This document shows positions 43,942-52,194 of a stretch of 64,000 nt of DNA, in pieces. The notes under the pieces were generated by a model. The model did no database searches. It was not told the DNA's origin and saw nothing but the letters and a program-made list of their open reading frames with translations. The stretch covers positions 3,534,001-3,598,000 of the forward strand of contig OZ246946.1 in NCBI GenBank assembly GCA_965232015.1, read 5' to 3'. Source of the stretch: JAJEAO01 sp963667635. GTDB lineage: Bacteria; Acidobacteriota; Vicinamibacteria; Marinacidobacterales; Marinacidobacteraceae. Position numbers and translations under genes: made by a program. Within the stretch, counting starts at the first letter, position 1. Each line of letters starts with the position of its first letter.

Positions 43942-46758
43942 GTGAGACTTTCCTGGAACGAGATCCGCGCCCGGGCGGCGGCGTTCGCCCGGAAGTGGAA
44001 GGACGCTGGCTACGAGAAGGGCGAGACCCAGACCTTCTACAACGAGTTCTTCGAGATCTTCGGCGTCCGGCGGGAGTCGGTGGCCCGCTACGAGGAGCGG
44101 GTGCGCCGGCTCGACGACTCGACCGGCTTCATCGACCTCTTCTGGCCAGGGCAGCTCATCGTCGAGCAGAAGAGCGCCGGGCGCGACCTCCGGGCCGCCT
44201 ACGAGCAGGCGGGCGGCTACTTCGACGCCCTCTCGGAGCACGAGAGGCCGCGCCGGATCCTGGTCTGCGACTTCCAGTCGTTCGAGCTTCACGACCTGCT
44301 GGAGCGGGAGGTAGATGCGTTTCGCCTCGACGAGCTGTCGAACGTGGTCGAAAAGTTCGGCTTCATCCTCGGAGTCCAGAAACAGCCGCTCGACCAGGAT
44401 CCGGCCTCCATCGAGGCGGCCAGGCTCCTTGGGGGGCTCCGCGACACGCTGGAGGCCGCCGGCTACCGCCGCCCGGACCTGGATGTTTTCCTGGTGCGGC
44501 TGGCGTTTTGTCTGTTCGCCGACGACACCGGAGTCTTCGAGCCGCGGGACCTCCTCATGGAGTTCGTGGAGGAGCGGACCCGCGAAGACGGGTCAGACCT
44601 CGGGCCGTTCCTTGCCCATGTGTTCCAAGTACTCGACACGCCGGTGGAGGATCGCCAGAACACCCTCGACGAGGACCTGGCCCGCTTCCCTCACGTGAAC
44701 GGGGATCTCTTCGCCGGCCCGATCCGCATCGCCAGCTTCGGCCGGGAAATGCGGGAGCAGCTCCTCGCCGCCTGCCGGTTCGACTGGTCGGCGGTGTCTC
44801 CCGCGATTTTCGGGTCGCTCTTCCAGTCGGTGATGGATCCGGAGGAGCGGCGGAAACTGGGGGCGCACTACACCACCGAGGACAACATCCTCAAGGTCAT
44901 CCAGCCGCTCTTGCTCGATGATCTGTGGGCCGAGCTCGAGCATCTGAAGGGGCTCCGGCGCGGCAAGGCGCAGCGGCTGAAGACCTTCCAGCAACGGCTG
45001 GGGCGGCTGCGGTTCCTCGATCCGGCGTGCGGGTGCGGGAACTTCCTGGTGATCGCCTACCGGGAGCTGCGGCGGCTGGAGATCGAAGTGATCCGGGAGA
45101 TGTTCGAGGGCGATCGCGACGAGTCGGGAAGGATCCATTTCCGGGGACTCGACGTGAGCTCCCTGTCCCTGCTGGACGTGGATCAGTTCTACGGGATCGA
45201 GATCGAGTCGTTTCCGGCGCGGATCGCGGAGGTGGCGCTGTGGATGATGGACCACCTGATGAACAACGAGCTGAGCCGCGAGTTCGGACAGGTCTTCGCG
45301 CGGATTCCGCTGGAGCGTTCGCCGCACATCCGGTGCGCCGACGCGCTGGAGATGGACTGGGAGGAGTTGTTGCCGGCGAAGGAGTGCTCGTTCGTTCTGG
45401 GGAACCCGCCGTTCGGAGGCGCGAAGTACCAGACGAAGGAGAAGCGAGCGCAGGTGAAGCGGATCGCGGCGCTCGGGAAGAGCGGCGGGACGCTCGACTA
45501 CGTGACGGCGTGGTTCCTTTGCGCCGGCGAGTACCTGGGGCAGGTGGAAGATCCGCAGGAGCGGCCGCGGATCGGCTTCGTGGCGACGAACTCGATCACG
45601 CAGGGGGAGCAGGCGGGGCAGCTCTGGCCGCTCCTGTTCCGCCGGCATGGCCTCGAGATCGCCTTCGCGCATCGCACGTTCGCGTGGGGTTCCGAAGCCC
45701 CGGGGATGGCGCACGTTCACGTCGTGATCTTGGGCCTCGACGCCCGGAAGCGGATTCCGAAGAAGCGCTGGCTGTTTTCCTACGAGGACCCGAAGGGAGA
45801 TCCGCAGAAGAGCGGGCACCGGGCGCTGTCGCCGTACCTGTTCGACGCCGGGAGGCTCTCCGACCCGCATCTGGCGGTGCGGGAGGAGTCGCGCCCCATC
45901 AACGGAATGCCACGCCTGCTCACCGGATCGCAGCCGATCGACGGGGGGAACACCGTCTTCACGTCGGATCAGGCCACTTCCTTTCTCGCCGAGGAACCGT
46001 CGTCGGCTCCGTGGCTCCGTCCGTTCGTGGGCGCTCGCGAGTACCTGCACGGGGCGCAGCGATTCATCCTCGCGCTCCACGATGTTTCGCCGGCCGTCCT
46101 GAGGCAGATGCCGAGGGTCCGCGAGCGGCTCGCGGCGGTTCGGAAGTTCCGGTCGGAGAGCAGCCGACAGTCCACGCTGGATCTGGCCGCGACGCCCCGG
46201 TTGTGGCAGATCAACAGGCTCCCGGATGCGCCTTTCCTCGTCGTGCCGGAGGTGAGTTCGGAGCGTCGCGAATACGTCCCCATCGGATGGTTGGAGCCTC
46301 CGGCAATTCCCAGCAACCTTGTGCGAATTCTGGAGAACGCCACGCTGTGGCAGTTCGCCCTTCTGACCTCCGCGATGCATATGGCGTGGTTGCGCCACAT
46401 CGGCGGGCGACTGGAGAGTCGCTACCGCTACTCCATCGGCCTCGTTTACAACACGTTCCCGCTACCGTTGCGGCACGCCGATCTGTCCCGGCTCGAGCCA
46501 CTCGCCCAGGTCGTCCTCGACGCCCGCGCGGCGTTTCCCGATTCGACCCTCGCCGACCTCTACGACCCGGATCTCATGCCCCCGAACCTCCACAAGGCGC
46601 ACCGAAGGCTCGACCGCGCGGTGGACCGCCTCTACCGCCGGTCCGGGTTCCGCTCCGAAGGTCAGCGCATCGAGCACCTTTTCGGTCTCTACGAGAAACT
46701 CCGCGCGCCGTTGACCGCCGCCGGCCGGAGGAAGAAGCGCCGCGGCCGTCGCCGATAG
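43942..46758 (+). CDS. MmeI-like single-chain type II (IIG/IIL) restriction-modification enzyme
   Basis: One 938-residue chain (MmeI is 919) should both cut DNA and methylate adenine in its target. The N-terminal nuclease has the exact MmeI-type D65-X9-E75-X-K77 pattern (DLFWPGQLIVEQK). A helical spacer follows. The gamma-class N6-adenine methyltransferase then has motif X LGAHYTTEDNI (about 306), motif I LDPACGCGNF (359-368) and motif IV NPPF (488-491). The C-terminal target-recognition domain carries LWQINRLPDAPFLVVPEVSSERR and RYRYSIGLVYNTFPLP, both typical of the family. The GTG start at 43942 fits the first conserved residues (WNEIRARAAAFARKWKD). It needs no partner genes, and no frameshift is seen. 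The recognition site cannot be read from sequence alone. Confidence 0.9.
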   Translation: MRLSWNEIRARAAAFARKWKDAGYEKGETQTFYNEFFEIFGVRRESVARYEERVRRLDDSTGFIDLFWPGQLIVEQKSAGRDLRAAYEQAGGYFDALSEHERPRRILVCDFQSFELHDLLEREVDAFRLDELSNVVEKFGFILGVQKQPLDQDPASIEAARLLGGLRDTLEAAGYRRPDLDVFLVRLAFCLFADDTGVFEPRDLLMEFVEERTREDGSDLGPFLAHVFQVLDTPVEDRQNTLDEDLARFPHVNGDLFAGPIRIASFGREMREQLLAACRFDWSAVSPAIFGSLFQSVMDPEERRKLGAHYTTEDNILKVIQPLLLDDLWAELEHLKGLRRGKAQRLKTFQQRLGRLRFLDPACGCGNFLVIAYRELRRLEIEVIREMFEGDRDESGRIHFRGLDVSSLSLLDVDQFYGIEIESFPARIAEVALWMMDHLMNNELSREFGQVFARIPLERSPHIRCADALEMDWEELLPAKECSFVLGNPPFGGAKYQTKEKRAQVKRIAALGKSGGTLDYVTAWFLCAGEYLGQVEDPQERPRIGFVATNSITQGEQAGQLWPLLFRRHGLEIAFAHRTFAWGSEAPGMAHVHVVILGLDARKRIPKKRWLFSYEDPKGDPQKSGHRALSPYLFDAGRLSDPHLAVREESRPINGMPRLLTGSQPIDGGNTVFTSDQATSFLAEEPSSAPWLRPFVGAREYLHGAQRFILALHDVSPAVLRQMPRVRERLAAVRKFRSESSRQSTLDLAATPRLWQINRLPDAPFLVVPEVSSERREYVPIGWLEPPAIPSNLVRILENATLWQFALLTSAMHMAWLRHIGGRLESRYRYSIGLVYNTFPLPLRHADLSRLEPLAQVVLDARAAFPDSTLADLYDPDLMPPNLHKAHRRLDRAVDRLYRRSGFRSEGQRIEHLFGLYEKLRAPLTAAGRRKKRRGRRR

Positions 46759-46888
46759 CTCGGAGAGCCCGGTATGGAGCGCCCCGGTGATCCCGGCAGG
46801 GGTTCTCCATCGCGATCGAAGGCGCCCTCGAGCCATCCGTGCCGCTCTGGAGAGCGGCGCTCCATGCGGGGACGCTAACCTGCCGGAC
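46759..46888. repeat. Repeat-bearing gap with type A palindrome (46841-46858)
   Basis: GCCGCTCTGGAGAGCGGC at 46841-46858 is followed by GCTCCATGCGG. The upstream part (46771-46810) has degenerate modules (TATGGAGCGCC, CCGGTGATCCCGGCAGGGG, GGTTCTCC) related to type C. It separates the restriction enzyme gene from the GWxTD gene. Confidence 0.75.
46876..46888 (+). promoter_or_regulatory. Possible leaderless -10 box of the GWxTD gene
   Basis: TAACCT (46876-46881) is 7 nt before the ATG at 46889. No Shine-Dalgarno lies between the repeat and the start, so a leaderless message is plausible. No -35 was recognised. Confidence 0.3.
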
Positions 46889-48352
46889 ATGCGGTTCGTA
46901 ACTCGCCGAGGGCCCGGCATCGCTGTCGTCTTCGCCGCGGCCTCGATCCTCGCCCTCGCTCCCCTCGCCGCGGCGCAGGGGGATCGTCCCACCGTGACCG
47001 AGCTGGGTTGGCTGGAGTCCTTCCTGATGACCGACGACGAGCGGCGCGTGATGATCCGGGCGTTCTCCGCCGGAGATCGGGCGGCGTTCCGCCGACTGTT
47101 CTGGATGCGCCGCGACCCGGACCCGCGAACGCCCGAGAACGAAACGCTGGACCACTATCTCGGTCGGGTGCGGCTCGCCGACCGCACGTTCTCCGCCGAC
47201 GGCGGCTACGGGGGAGGGGACCGGGCCCGGGTGTTCGTGCTCCTCGGCATGCCGGTCTCGGCGATCCCCCAGCCGCCCACCGAGACCACGCTGGAAGGGC
47301 TCCTGTGGGTGTATTCCGCCGACCCGGAGAGCGGACTCTCCGACGACCTTCGGGCGCAGTATCGGCGGGACGAGACCGGGAATCTGTGGCTGGAGAACCG
47401 GGTCGCGGTGGATGCGGCGCTCGAGGCGATGCGTCGGCGTCTGATCGTCCGACCGGAGATCACTTACCAGACCGACGAGGCCGGACTCCTGCGGATCCCG
47501 AATCTGCCCGCCGGCGGGTCGGAGCGGGCCCGCCAGCTTCTCCGCCGTCTGGTGAGCTCGCCCGAGACCACCGGGATGCCCTTCCGGGTGACGCCCGCGT
47601 TCTTCCGGGTCGAGGACGGCGCCACCTACGTGGCGCTGCTGTTCGAGACGGAGCCGGGGCGGCTGGCGGTCGGCAGCGACGGCCAGAGCGCGGCCTCGGT
47701 CTTCGCCCATGCGGTCTCGGGCCCCGACGCGCTTCCGGATGAGGCTGCTCCGGTCCGGGGCGTCTTTCGCCGCGAGTCGGCCTACACCGGGCTCGTCGGC
47801 GTCGGCGGACCGGGGGGGCTCGAGACCTCGCTCGTGCTGCCGCCGGGCCGGCACCGGCTGCTCCTCGGGCTGGTGGATGAGCAGTCGGAGGCGTTCGGCA
47901 CCGCCGACATCCAGATCGAGGCGCCGGCGTTCCCGGCGGCCGAGCCGGCGTTTTCGTCGGTGGTCCTCTATGACGACACCGCCACCACGCTCGAGTACGC
48001 GGCGGGAACGCCGGGACGCGCCTTCCAGTTCGGGCGCACCCACTTCCATCCCCGCGGCGACGCCGTGTTCCGGCAGGACGAGACGCTGGGCGCGTTCTAC
48101 TACTTCTATGCCGGCGAACGGGAGGACGACGGCGATCTTCCCGAGATCGTCGCCGAGTACACCTTGCGGCGCGATGGACAGGACACCGGCTTCGTCCGCC
48201 CGGAGCGACTCCCCACGACCACCCGCCAGGCGGCGGCGAACGCCGAGATCGAGCTGCGGGATTTCCCGCCCGGACGCTACGAGCTCGGGATCCGGATCCG
48301 CTACCGGGAAGAGATCTTCGAAACCTCCCGCCGCTTCACCCTGGTCCGGTAG
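46889..48352 (+). CDS. GWxTD domain-containing secreted protein
   Basis: This 487-residue protein has a signal peptide (VVFAAASILALAPLAAAQG, cleaved near residue 30). A domain follows that matches the GWxTD family: WLESFLMTDDERRVMIRAFSAGDRAAFRRLFWMRRDPDPRTPENETLDHYLGRVRLADRTF, then GDRARVFVLLGMPV. The GW-x-TD tetrapeptide itself is degenerate (GGYGGGDRARV). The second half is beta-rich, ending in a carbohydrate-binding-like RDFPPGRYELGIRIRYRE strand set. The family is found mainly in Acidobacteriota and related phyla. Function is unknown; location is periplasmic or outer surface. Confidence 0.75.
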   Translation: MRFVTRRGPGIAVVFAAASILALAPLAAAQGDRPTVTELGWLESFLMTDDERRVMIRAFSAGDRAAFRRLFWMRRDPDPRTPENETLDHYLGRVRLADRTFSADGGYGGGDRARVFVLLGMPVSAIPQPPTETTLEGLLWVYSADPESGLSDDLRAQYRRDETGNLWLENRVAVDAALEAMRRRLIVRPEITYQTDEAGLLRIPNLPAGGSERARQLLRRLVSSPETTGMPFRVTPAFFRVEDGATYVALLFETEPGRLAVGSDGQSAASVFAHAVSGPDALPDEAAPVRGVFRRESAYTGLVGVGGPGGLETSLVLPPGRHRLLLGLVDEQSEAFGTADIQIEAPAFPAAEPAFSSVVLYDDTATTLEYAAGTPGRAFQFGRTHFHPRGDAVFRQDETLGAFYYFYAGEREDDGDLPEIVAEYTLRRDGQDTGFVRPERLPTTTRQAAANAEIELRDFPPGRYELGIRIRYREEIFETSRRFTLVR

Positions 48353-48517
48353 CGCCACCTCGCCCCATGGAGCGTATGGAGCGCTCCGGTTCTCCCCGTG
48401 GGCGTACTCGAGAGCGGCGCAGCGCTCTCCACCAGCCAGGGCGCGCCGGCAGGGACAACCAAAGGCGCGGCGCTACTCCTCAGCCGGGTCGGCGCCAGCG
48501 AACGCTCTACGAGCCGT
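48353..48517. repeat. Repeat-bearing gap with type D 28-bp module (48422-48449)
   Basis: The 28-bp sequence at 48422-48449 starts GCGCTCTCCACCAGCCAGGG and ends GCGCGCCGG. It is identical and in the same orientation at 52167-52194. Adjacent partial modules (ATGGAGCG, CCGGTTCTCCCCGTGGG, GAGAGCGGCGC) link it to the A and C repeats. Confidence 0.8.
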
Positions 48518-49580
48518 TCACCACTCCGTGGATCGTTCGCCGTGGGCGTGGTCGGGCAGACGGAAGCTGAGACCGGCGTCCTCATAGGCTGACGCCTCAA
48601 GAAGCTTCCCAAACGTCGTGAATCCTCCCTTCCTTGTCCAGGCCTTGATCCGCTGCATGCGCTGGTCGAGCCGGTACGCGAGCAACGGGAACGGCATGGT
48701 CCTTCTCCGGGGAAACTTCAGTTGGTCGGAAAGATCGTTGCCCACCAGCGCCCGGGAAACGGGGTAGATGACCTTGTTCACCAGCTTGCGCCGCTCTGCC
48801 CTGTCAGTGATGTTCGCAACCAGCGGGGCTGAGTTGATCAGCGCATTGGCCATGACGATCGCGTCTTCGTCCGGAGGAGGCTCGCAAAGGGAGCCGATCC
48901 GGTACAGGTGGAGCGCGTGCTTCTCGTCGGTGAAGAGGATGTCTTCCGGGATCCCCATGAGGTGACCGGCGTAACGCCACACGTCATGGAAACCAGCCCG
49001 CGCTTCGGTGCTGTACCGTGCGCCCAACGACTCCGAGTGCTTGACGGCGCGAGCCGCGAAGCAGGCGACTGCGTAACCCAGGTGCGCGGCGCTGACCGGC
49101 ACGCCCCACGCGTCGTGTTGCCATTCGGCCCTCTGTCCCAGCAACCTCCGAATCTGCGCGTGGACGAACCGGATGCGGACCGACAACTTCCACCCTTCGC
49201 CGAACCGTTCCAGCCCGCCGGGCCAGAAGATTTCCACCTGATGCCGGTTGTTCTGCTTGAGCCGCCAGACACCGTTGTCGAAGATCCGTCCGGTCTGCAC
49301 GAACGACTTGCTTATCATCGTCGAGAAGCCATCGACCAGAACGCCCGCTACGAAGGCCGACAGGACGAGGGTTGAGTTTCTCTGAAAGGCCCGGATGCCC
49401 GGCCGAAAGGCATCGCGATCCAACCAGTCCGGATCGGGCGGCGGTGCGTCGAAAAAGAAATCGCGCAGCGATTGCGGCGCATTCCTGAGACCATCTCGAT
49501 TCTCGTCCATCCCCGCGCGAATCAGCTTGTGAATCCGATGCCGAGGCAGCGACGCCAGGTCCTCTATGATCGCGTCCATG
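48518..49580 (-). CDS. Oxygenase MpaB / latex-clearing protein family (DUF2236)
   Basis: The 353-residue product (start codon 49579-49577) belongs to the haem-containing MpaB/Lcp-type oxygenase family. Conserved pieces are NGVWRLKQNN, the helix RIRFVHAQIRRLL with the invariant His, WGVPVSAAHLGYAVACFAARAV, and LFTDEKHALHLYRIG further on. The substrate is unknown: members include rubber oxygenase and the fungal mycophenolate enzyme MpaB. It has no signal peptide and is isolated, flanked by repeats and the IS element. The first residues (MDAIIEDLASLPRHRIHKLI) lie inside a region open on both strands, so the start is less certain. Confidence 0.65.
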
Positions 49581-49985
49581 ACCGGATCGCCAATACGAGT
49601 GTGTGCGATGTAGTTGTCTGCGGCCTCTCGGTCAACGGTACGCGCCTTGGCCCCGATCCGCGAGCTACGTCGGAGAGGGAGGGGTTGGCGATCGTGAACC
49701 TGGCTGGGTGGGGGTTGGGTGGGCGCGTGACGGAAAGGATCCGCGAGCTCGCGTGAGGATCGGTCGGCTCGGGTGGTTGCGAGAGCGGACAGGGGGCGCG
49801 AGGAGGCGAGTGAGGCTGGCGAGGGTCGGTTCGAGAGGGTGATCGGGGCCGTGGAACGCGGGGATCACGGTGGGGCCGTCACTCGGGACGAGACGCGATG
49901 TCCTGTCGGACGAGACCGGCGCCGACCGGCGGGGTCGGACGCACCCCGGCAGTGGCGCGCGAGGCGAGAAGGGCGGCGGCCCCGC
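49581..49985. other. Non-coding gap between MpaB-like gene and transposase
   Basis: About 405 bp with no supportable gene on either strand. It is GC-rich and G-biased on the plus strand, has a CGCGAGCTCGCG palindrome near 49742, and a short direct repeat GGACGAGAC (about 49896 and 49918). It should contain the downstream end of the insertion sequence, but I could not define it. Confidence 0.4.
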
Positions 49986-51545
49986 TCAGCAGCGGACCGG
50001 GAGCGCCGCCAGGCGTGCCAGCGCCATCCGGAACGGCTCCATCCCCGTCGCCCCGATCACCAGCTTCTCCCGCCGGGCGTGCCGCACCACCCGACCCCCC
50101 ACCCGGAAGAACACCGCCCGCAGCCGCTTCATCCGCACCCGCAGCCAACTCTCCCCCAGCGCGCACACCCGCAGCAGCGCCACCAGGTTGTGGCTCAGCG
50201 CCGCCAACTCCCACCAGCACGCATTCGCCCCGAACTTCCCCGACGGCATCATCCCCCCCGACAGATCCCGCTTCAGGATCGAGTGGATCTCCTCCCCCTC
50301 TCCGCACCGACCGTTCGCCAGCTTCAGCACCTGGGAACCGCTCGCGGGCGGAAGACGCTCCTCTCCATCCTTCGGCGTCGCCGCCTCCGGGGCCGGGATG
50401 TTCGTGAACAACAGCCGCAGCCGCATCGCCGGCCGGCCCCCTCGCGCCGGCATCATGTCCTTCCCCAGTCCCAGGTTTCCCGGCGCCGCTCGCCGCACCG
50501 CCAGATACCGCAGCGTGTCCCCGCTTCGATGTCGGCACACCTCGGCAGGCACGAACGGCACCTCCGCCATCTGCACCTGCTTCGTCTCTCCCAGCGCCTT
50601 CCAGTCCTCTTCCGGAACCCGTCGCGCCTCCTCCAGCAGCTCCTCGTAGTCCGCAACCCCGCACACCAGCCGCAACACCCCGAACCGCTCAAGCCCCGCC
50701 CCCCGAACCCCCGGGTCGTTGCAATACCTCACCAACTCGTGCTGATACCCCGCGCTGTCCATCCGCACCGTCACCTCCTCCACGCACTCCGGAAGCCGCC
50801 GCAGCGCCTCCTCCACCACCCGCACCAGATCCTTGCTCGCCGGAACGTTCCCGTCCCGGAACTCCGTGTGAACCACCGCTCCCAGCTCCGGGCAATACAC
50901 CACCACCGGCTGATACCCCTTCTCTCCCCGCACCTCCCCCGTCGCCGCCCGGTAGGTGAACCGCGCCTCCCGCTTCCCCGACGACACGATCGTCGCGTCC
51001 ACGTCCAGCGTCACCGCCCGCGCCTCACGATGCTTCGCCAGATCCCGCAGCAGCCCCTCGCTCAACCCGCTCACCCGCGCCAGCGCCGCGCTCGGCCGCG
51101 GCACATACCCCTTCCCCCGAACCCGCTTCCGCCCCGCCGCCTCGTCGTGTCGCCGCGCCAACCACTCATGCAGCGACCGCGGCGACGGAAACGTCCGCTT
51201 CCTCCCCCCGCGAAACCGCCTCTCGAACCACCCCGGCCCCACCCCGAACAGATCCTTCTCATACCGCCGCACCAGCCGGCACAGCCCCGCATCCGCCTCC
51301 AGCCGCTCCACATCCTCCACCCGATCCAGCCCCAGCACATTCAACAGCGCCACCGCCAGCATCTGCTGCCCTTCCAGCCAACCCTGTCCCGTGAACAGCT
51401 CGACCCCGACCGGACCCGGCAGAACCCTCCTGGCCGCCAGCATGTCGAGCAGCAGGACCACTCCCGCGCTCGCCGTCACCGGCGCTCCCATCTCCTGGAA
51501 CACGACCTCGACCGGCGGTCTCCGACCCTTCTTCCGCTTCGCCAT
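49986..51545 (-). mobile_element. IS1380-family insertion sequence (intact DDE transposase)
   Basis: The open frame encodes a 519-residue IS1380-type DDE transposase with no stop or frameshift. The first catalytic Asp lies in TLDVDATIVSS, followed by FTYRAATGEVRGEKGYQPVVVYCPELG. The second Asp is in VRMDSAGYQHELVRYC. The C-terminal part contains EEIHSILKRDLSGGMMPSGKFGANACWWELAALSHN, the family's conserved ending with its Glu. TATACT about 52 nt upstream on the minus strand may be its -10. Terminal inverted repeats were searched for on both sides and not identified, so the coordinates cover the gene only. Confidence 0.88.
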
Positions 51546-51817
51546 TCCCGCACCTCACAGGTGAACCCGGAGACAGCTCCGGGGGCACATTATCTACAGT
51601 ATATCATGGACTTAGATGCCACGACCACTATCTTGACCGCGGATCGGGGCCTTGGCGTAGCCGCCGACATAGGCTGAGGGCGGGACGGAAACGTTCAAGA
51701 GCTCTCCTTCGCTCGTTGGCACGGCGTACGATTGAGGCCGTCCGGGTGAGTCCGCGCCAAGTACGCGCCTATGGTACCGACAACCACAGCACCCATGATG
51801 ACCAGTATCGGGAGCAT
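51546..51817. other. Region upstream of the transposase, locally AT-rich
   Basis: Bases around 51588-51650 are AT-rich against the GC-rich background. They contain AGTATA (51598-51603; TATACT on the minus strand), a candidate transposase -10. The far edge has a 40-codon open frame with a TM-like stretch (51695-51817, minus) that I regard as unproven. Confidence 0.4.
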
Positions 51818-52090
51818 CGTCGCGTCAACCCCTGTCTCGGCGGCCGGTGCGTCCGCCCGTCCCGCCGTCCAGTCCCGGAAGCTCGAACGGAGTCGGTGCG
51901 GCGCGGCCCCGACCCCGAGCGCCCTCGCCTCGGCCAGAATCTCCCCCGCCCGCCTCGACAGCGGCGCCCGGCGCTCGCGGCGGCTCTTCATCCGCTGCGC
52001 CGGGATCGTCCACTCCCTGCTCTCGATGTCCATCTCCGCCCAGCGAGCCCCGCGCACCTCGCCCGACCGGCAGGCCGTGTCAGCACAGGA
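51818..52090 (-). pseudogene. Remnant of a P4-type tyrosine recombinase (integrase)
   Basis: About 87 codons match the catalytic domain of phage/island integrases: ACRSGEVRGARWAEMDIESREWTIPAQRMKSRRERRAPLSRRAGEILAEARALG, then HRLRSSFRDWTAGR. The first part carries the catalytic Arg of the R-x-G-E motif and the second the HxxR pair. About 40-60 residues normally between them are missing in frame, as are the N-terminal DNA-binding region and the C-terminal Tyr. It is a deleted remnant, not a functional gene. Confidence 0.75.
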
Positions 52091-52166
52091 AGCTCGAATC
52101 CCGGCTTCACCGTCACCCTTGCCTCGGGCGCACCGCGAGCACCCTGGCCGCGAGCGGAAAGCGGCG

Positions 52167-52194
52167 GCGCTCTCCACCAGCCAGGGCGCGCCGG
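52167..52194 (+). repeat. Type D 28-bp module, second copy
   Basis: Identical to 48422-48449 and in the same orientation. It abuts the stop codon of the S9 peptidase gene (52195). Together the two copies bracket the MpaB-like gene, the insertion sequence and the integrase remnant. Confidence 0.8.

Noticed and set aside
46574..48358. A 594-codon minus-strand frame opposite the GWxTD gene
   Set aside because: No start signal or domain; the plus strand encodes a signal peptide and a recognisable family.
49860..51620. Terminal inverted repeats and target duplication of the IS1380 element
   Set aside because: I compared both flanks by eye; only short CCCCGG-type matches appeared, which are expected by chance in this composition.
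49773..51677. A long plus-strand open frame rich in Pro, Arg, His and Gln opposite the transposase
   Set aside because: Low-complexity translation of the antisense strand of an intact IS1380 transposase gene.
51695..51817. A 40-codon minus-strand open frame with a TM-like stretch (LPILVIMGAVVVGTIGAYLA)
   Set aside because: It is in frame with the integrase remnant and has no ribosome site. The hydrophobic run is suggestive, but the evidence is too thin to call a gene.
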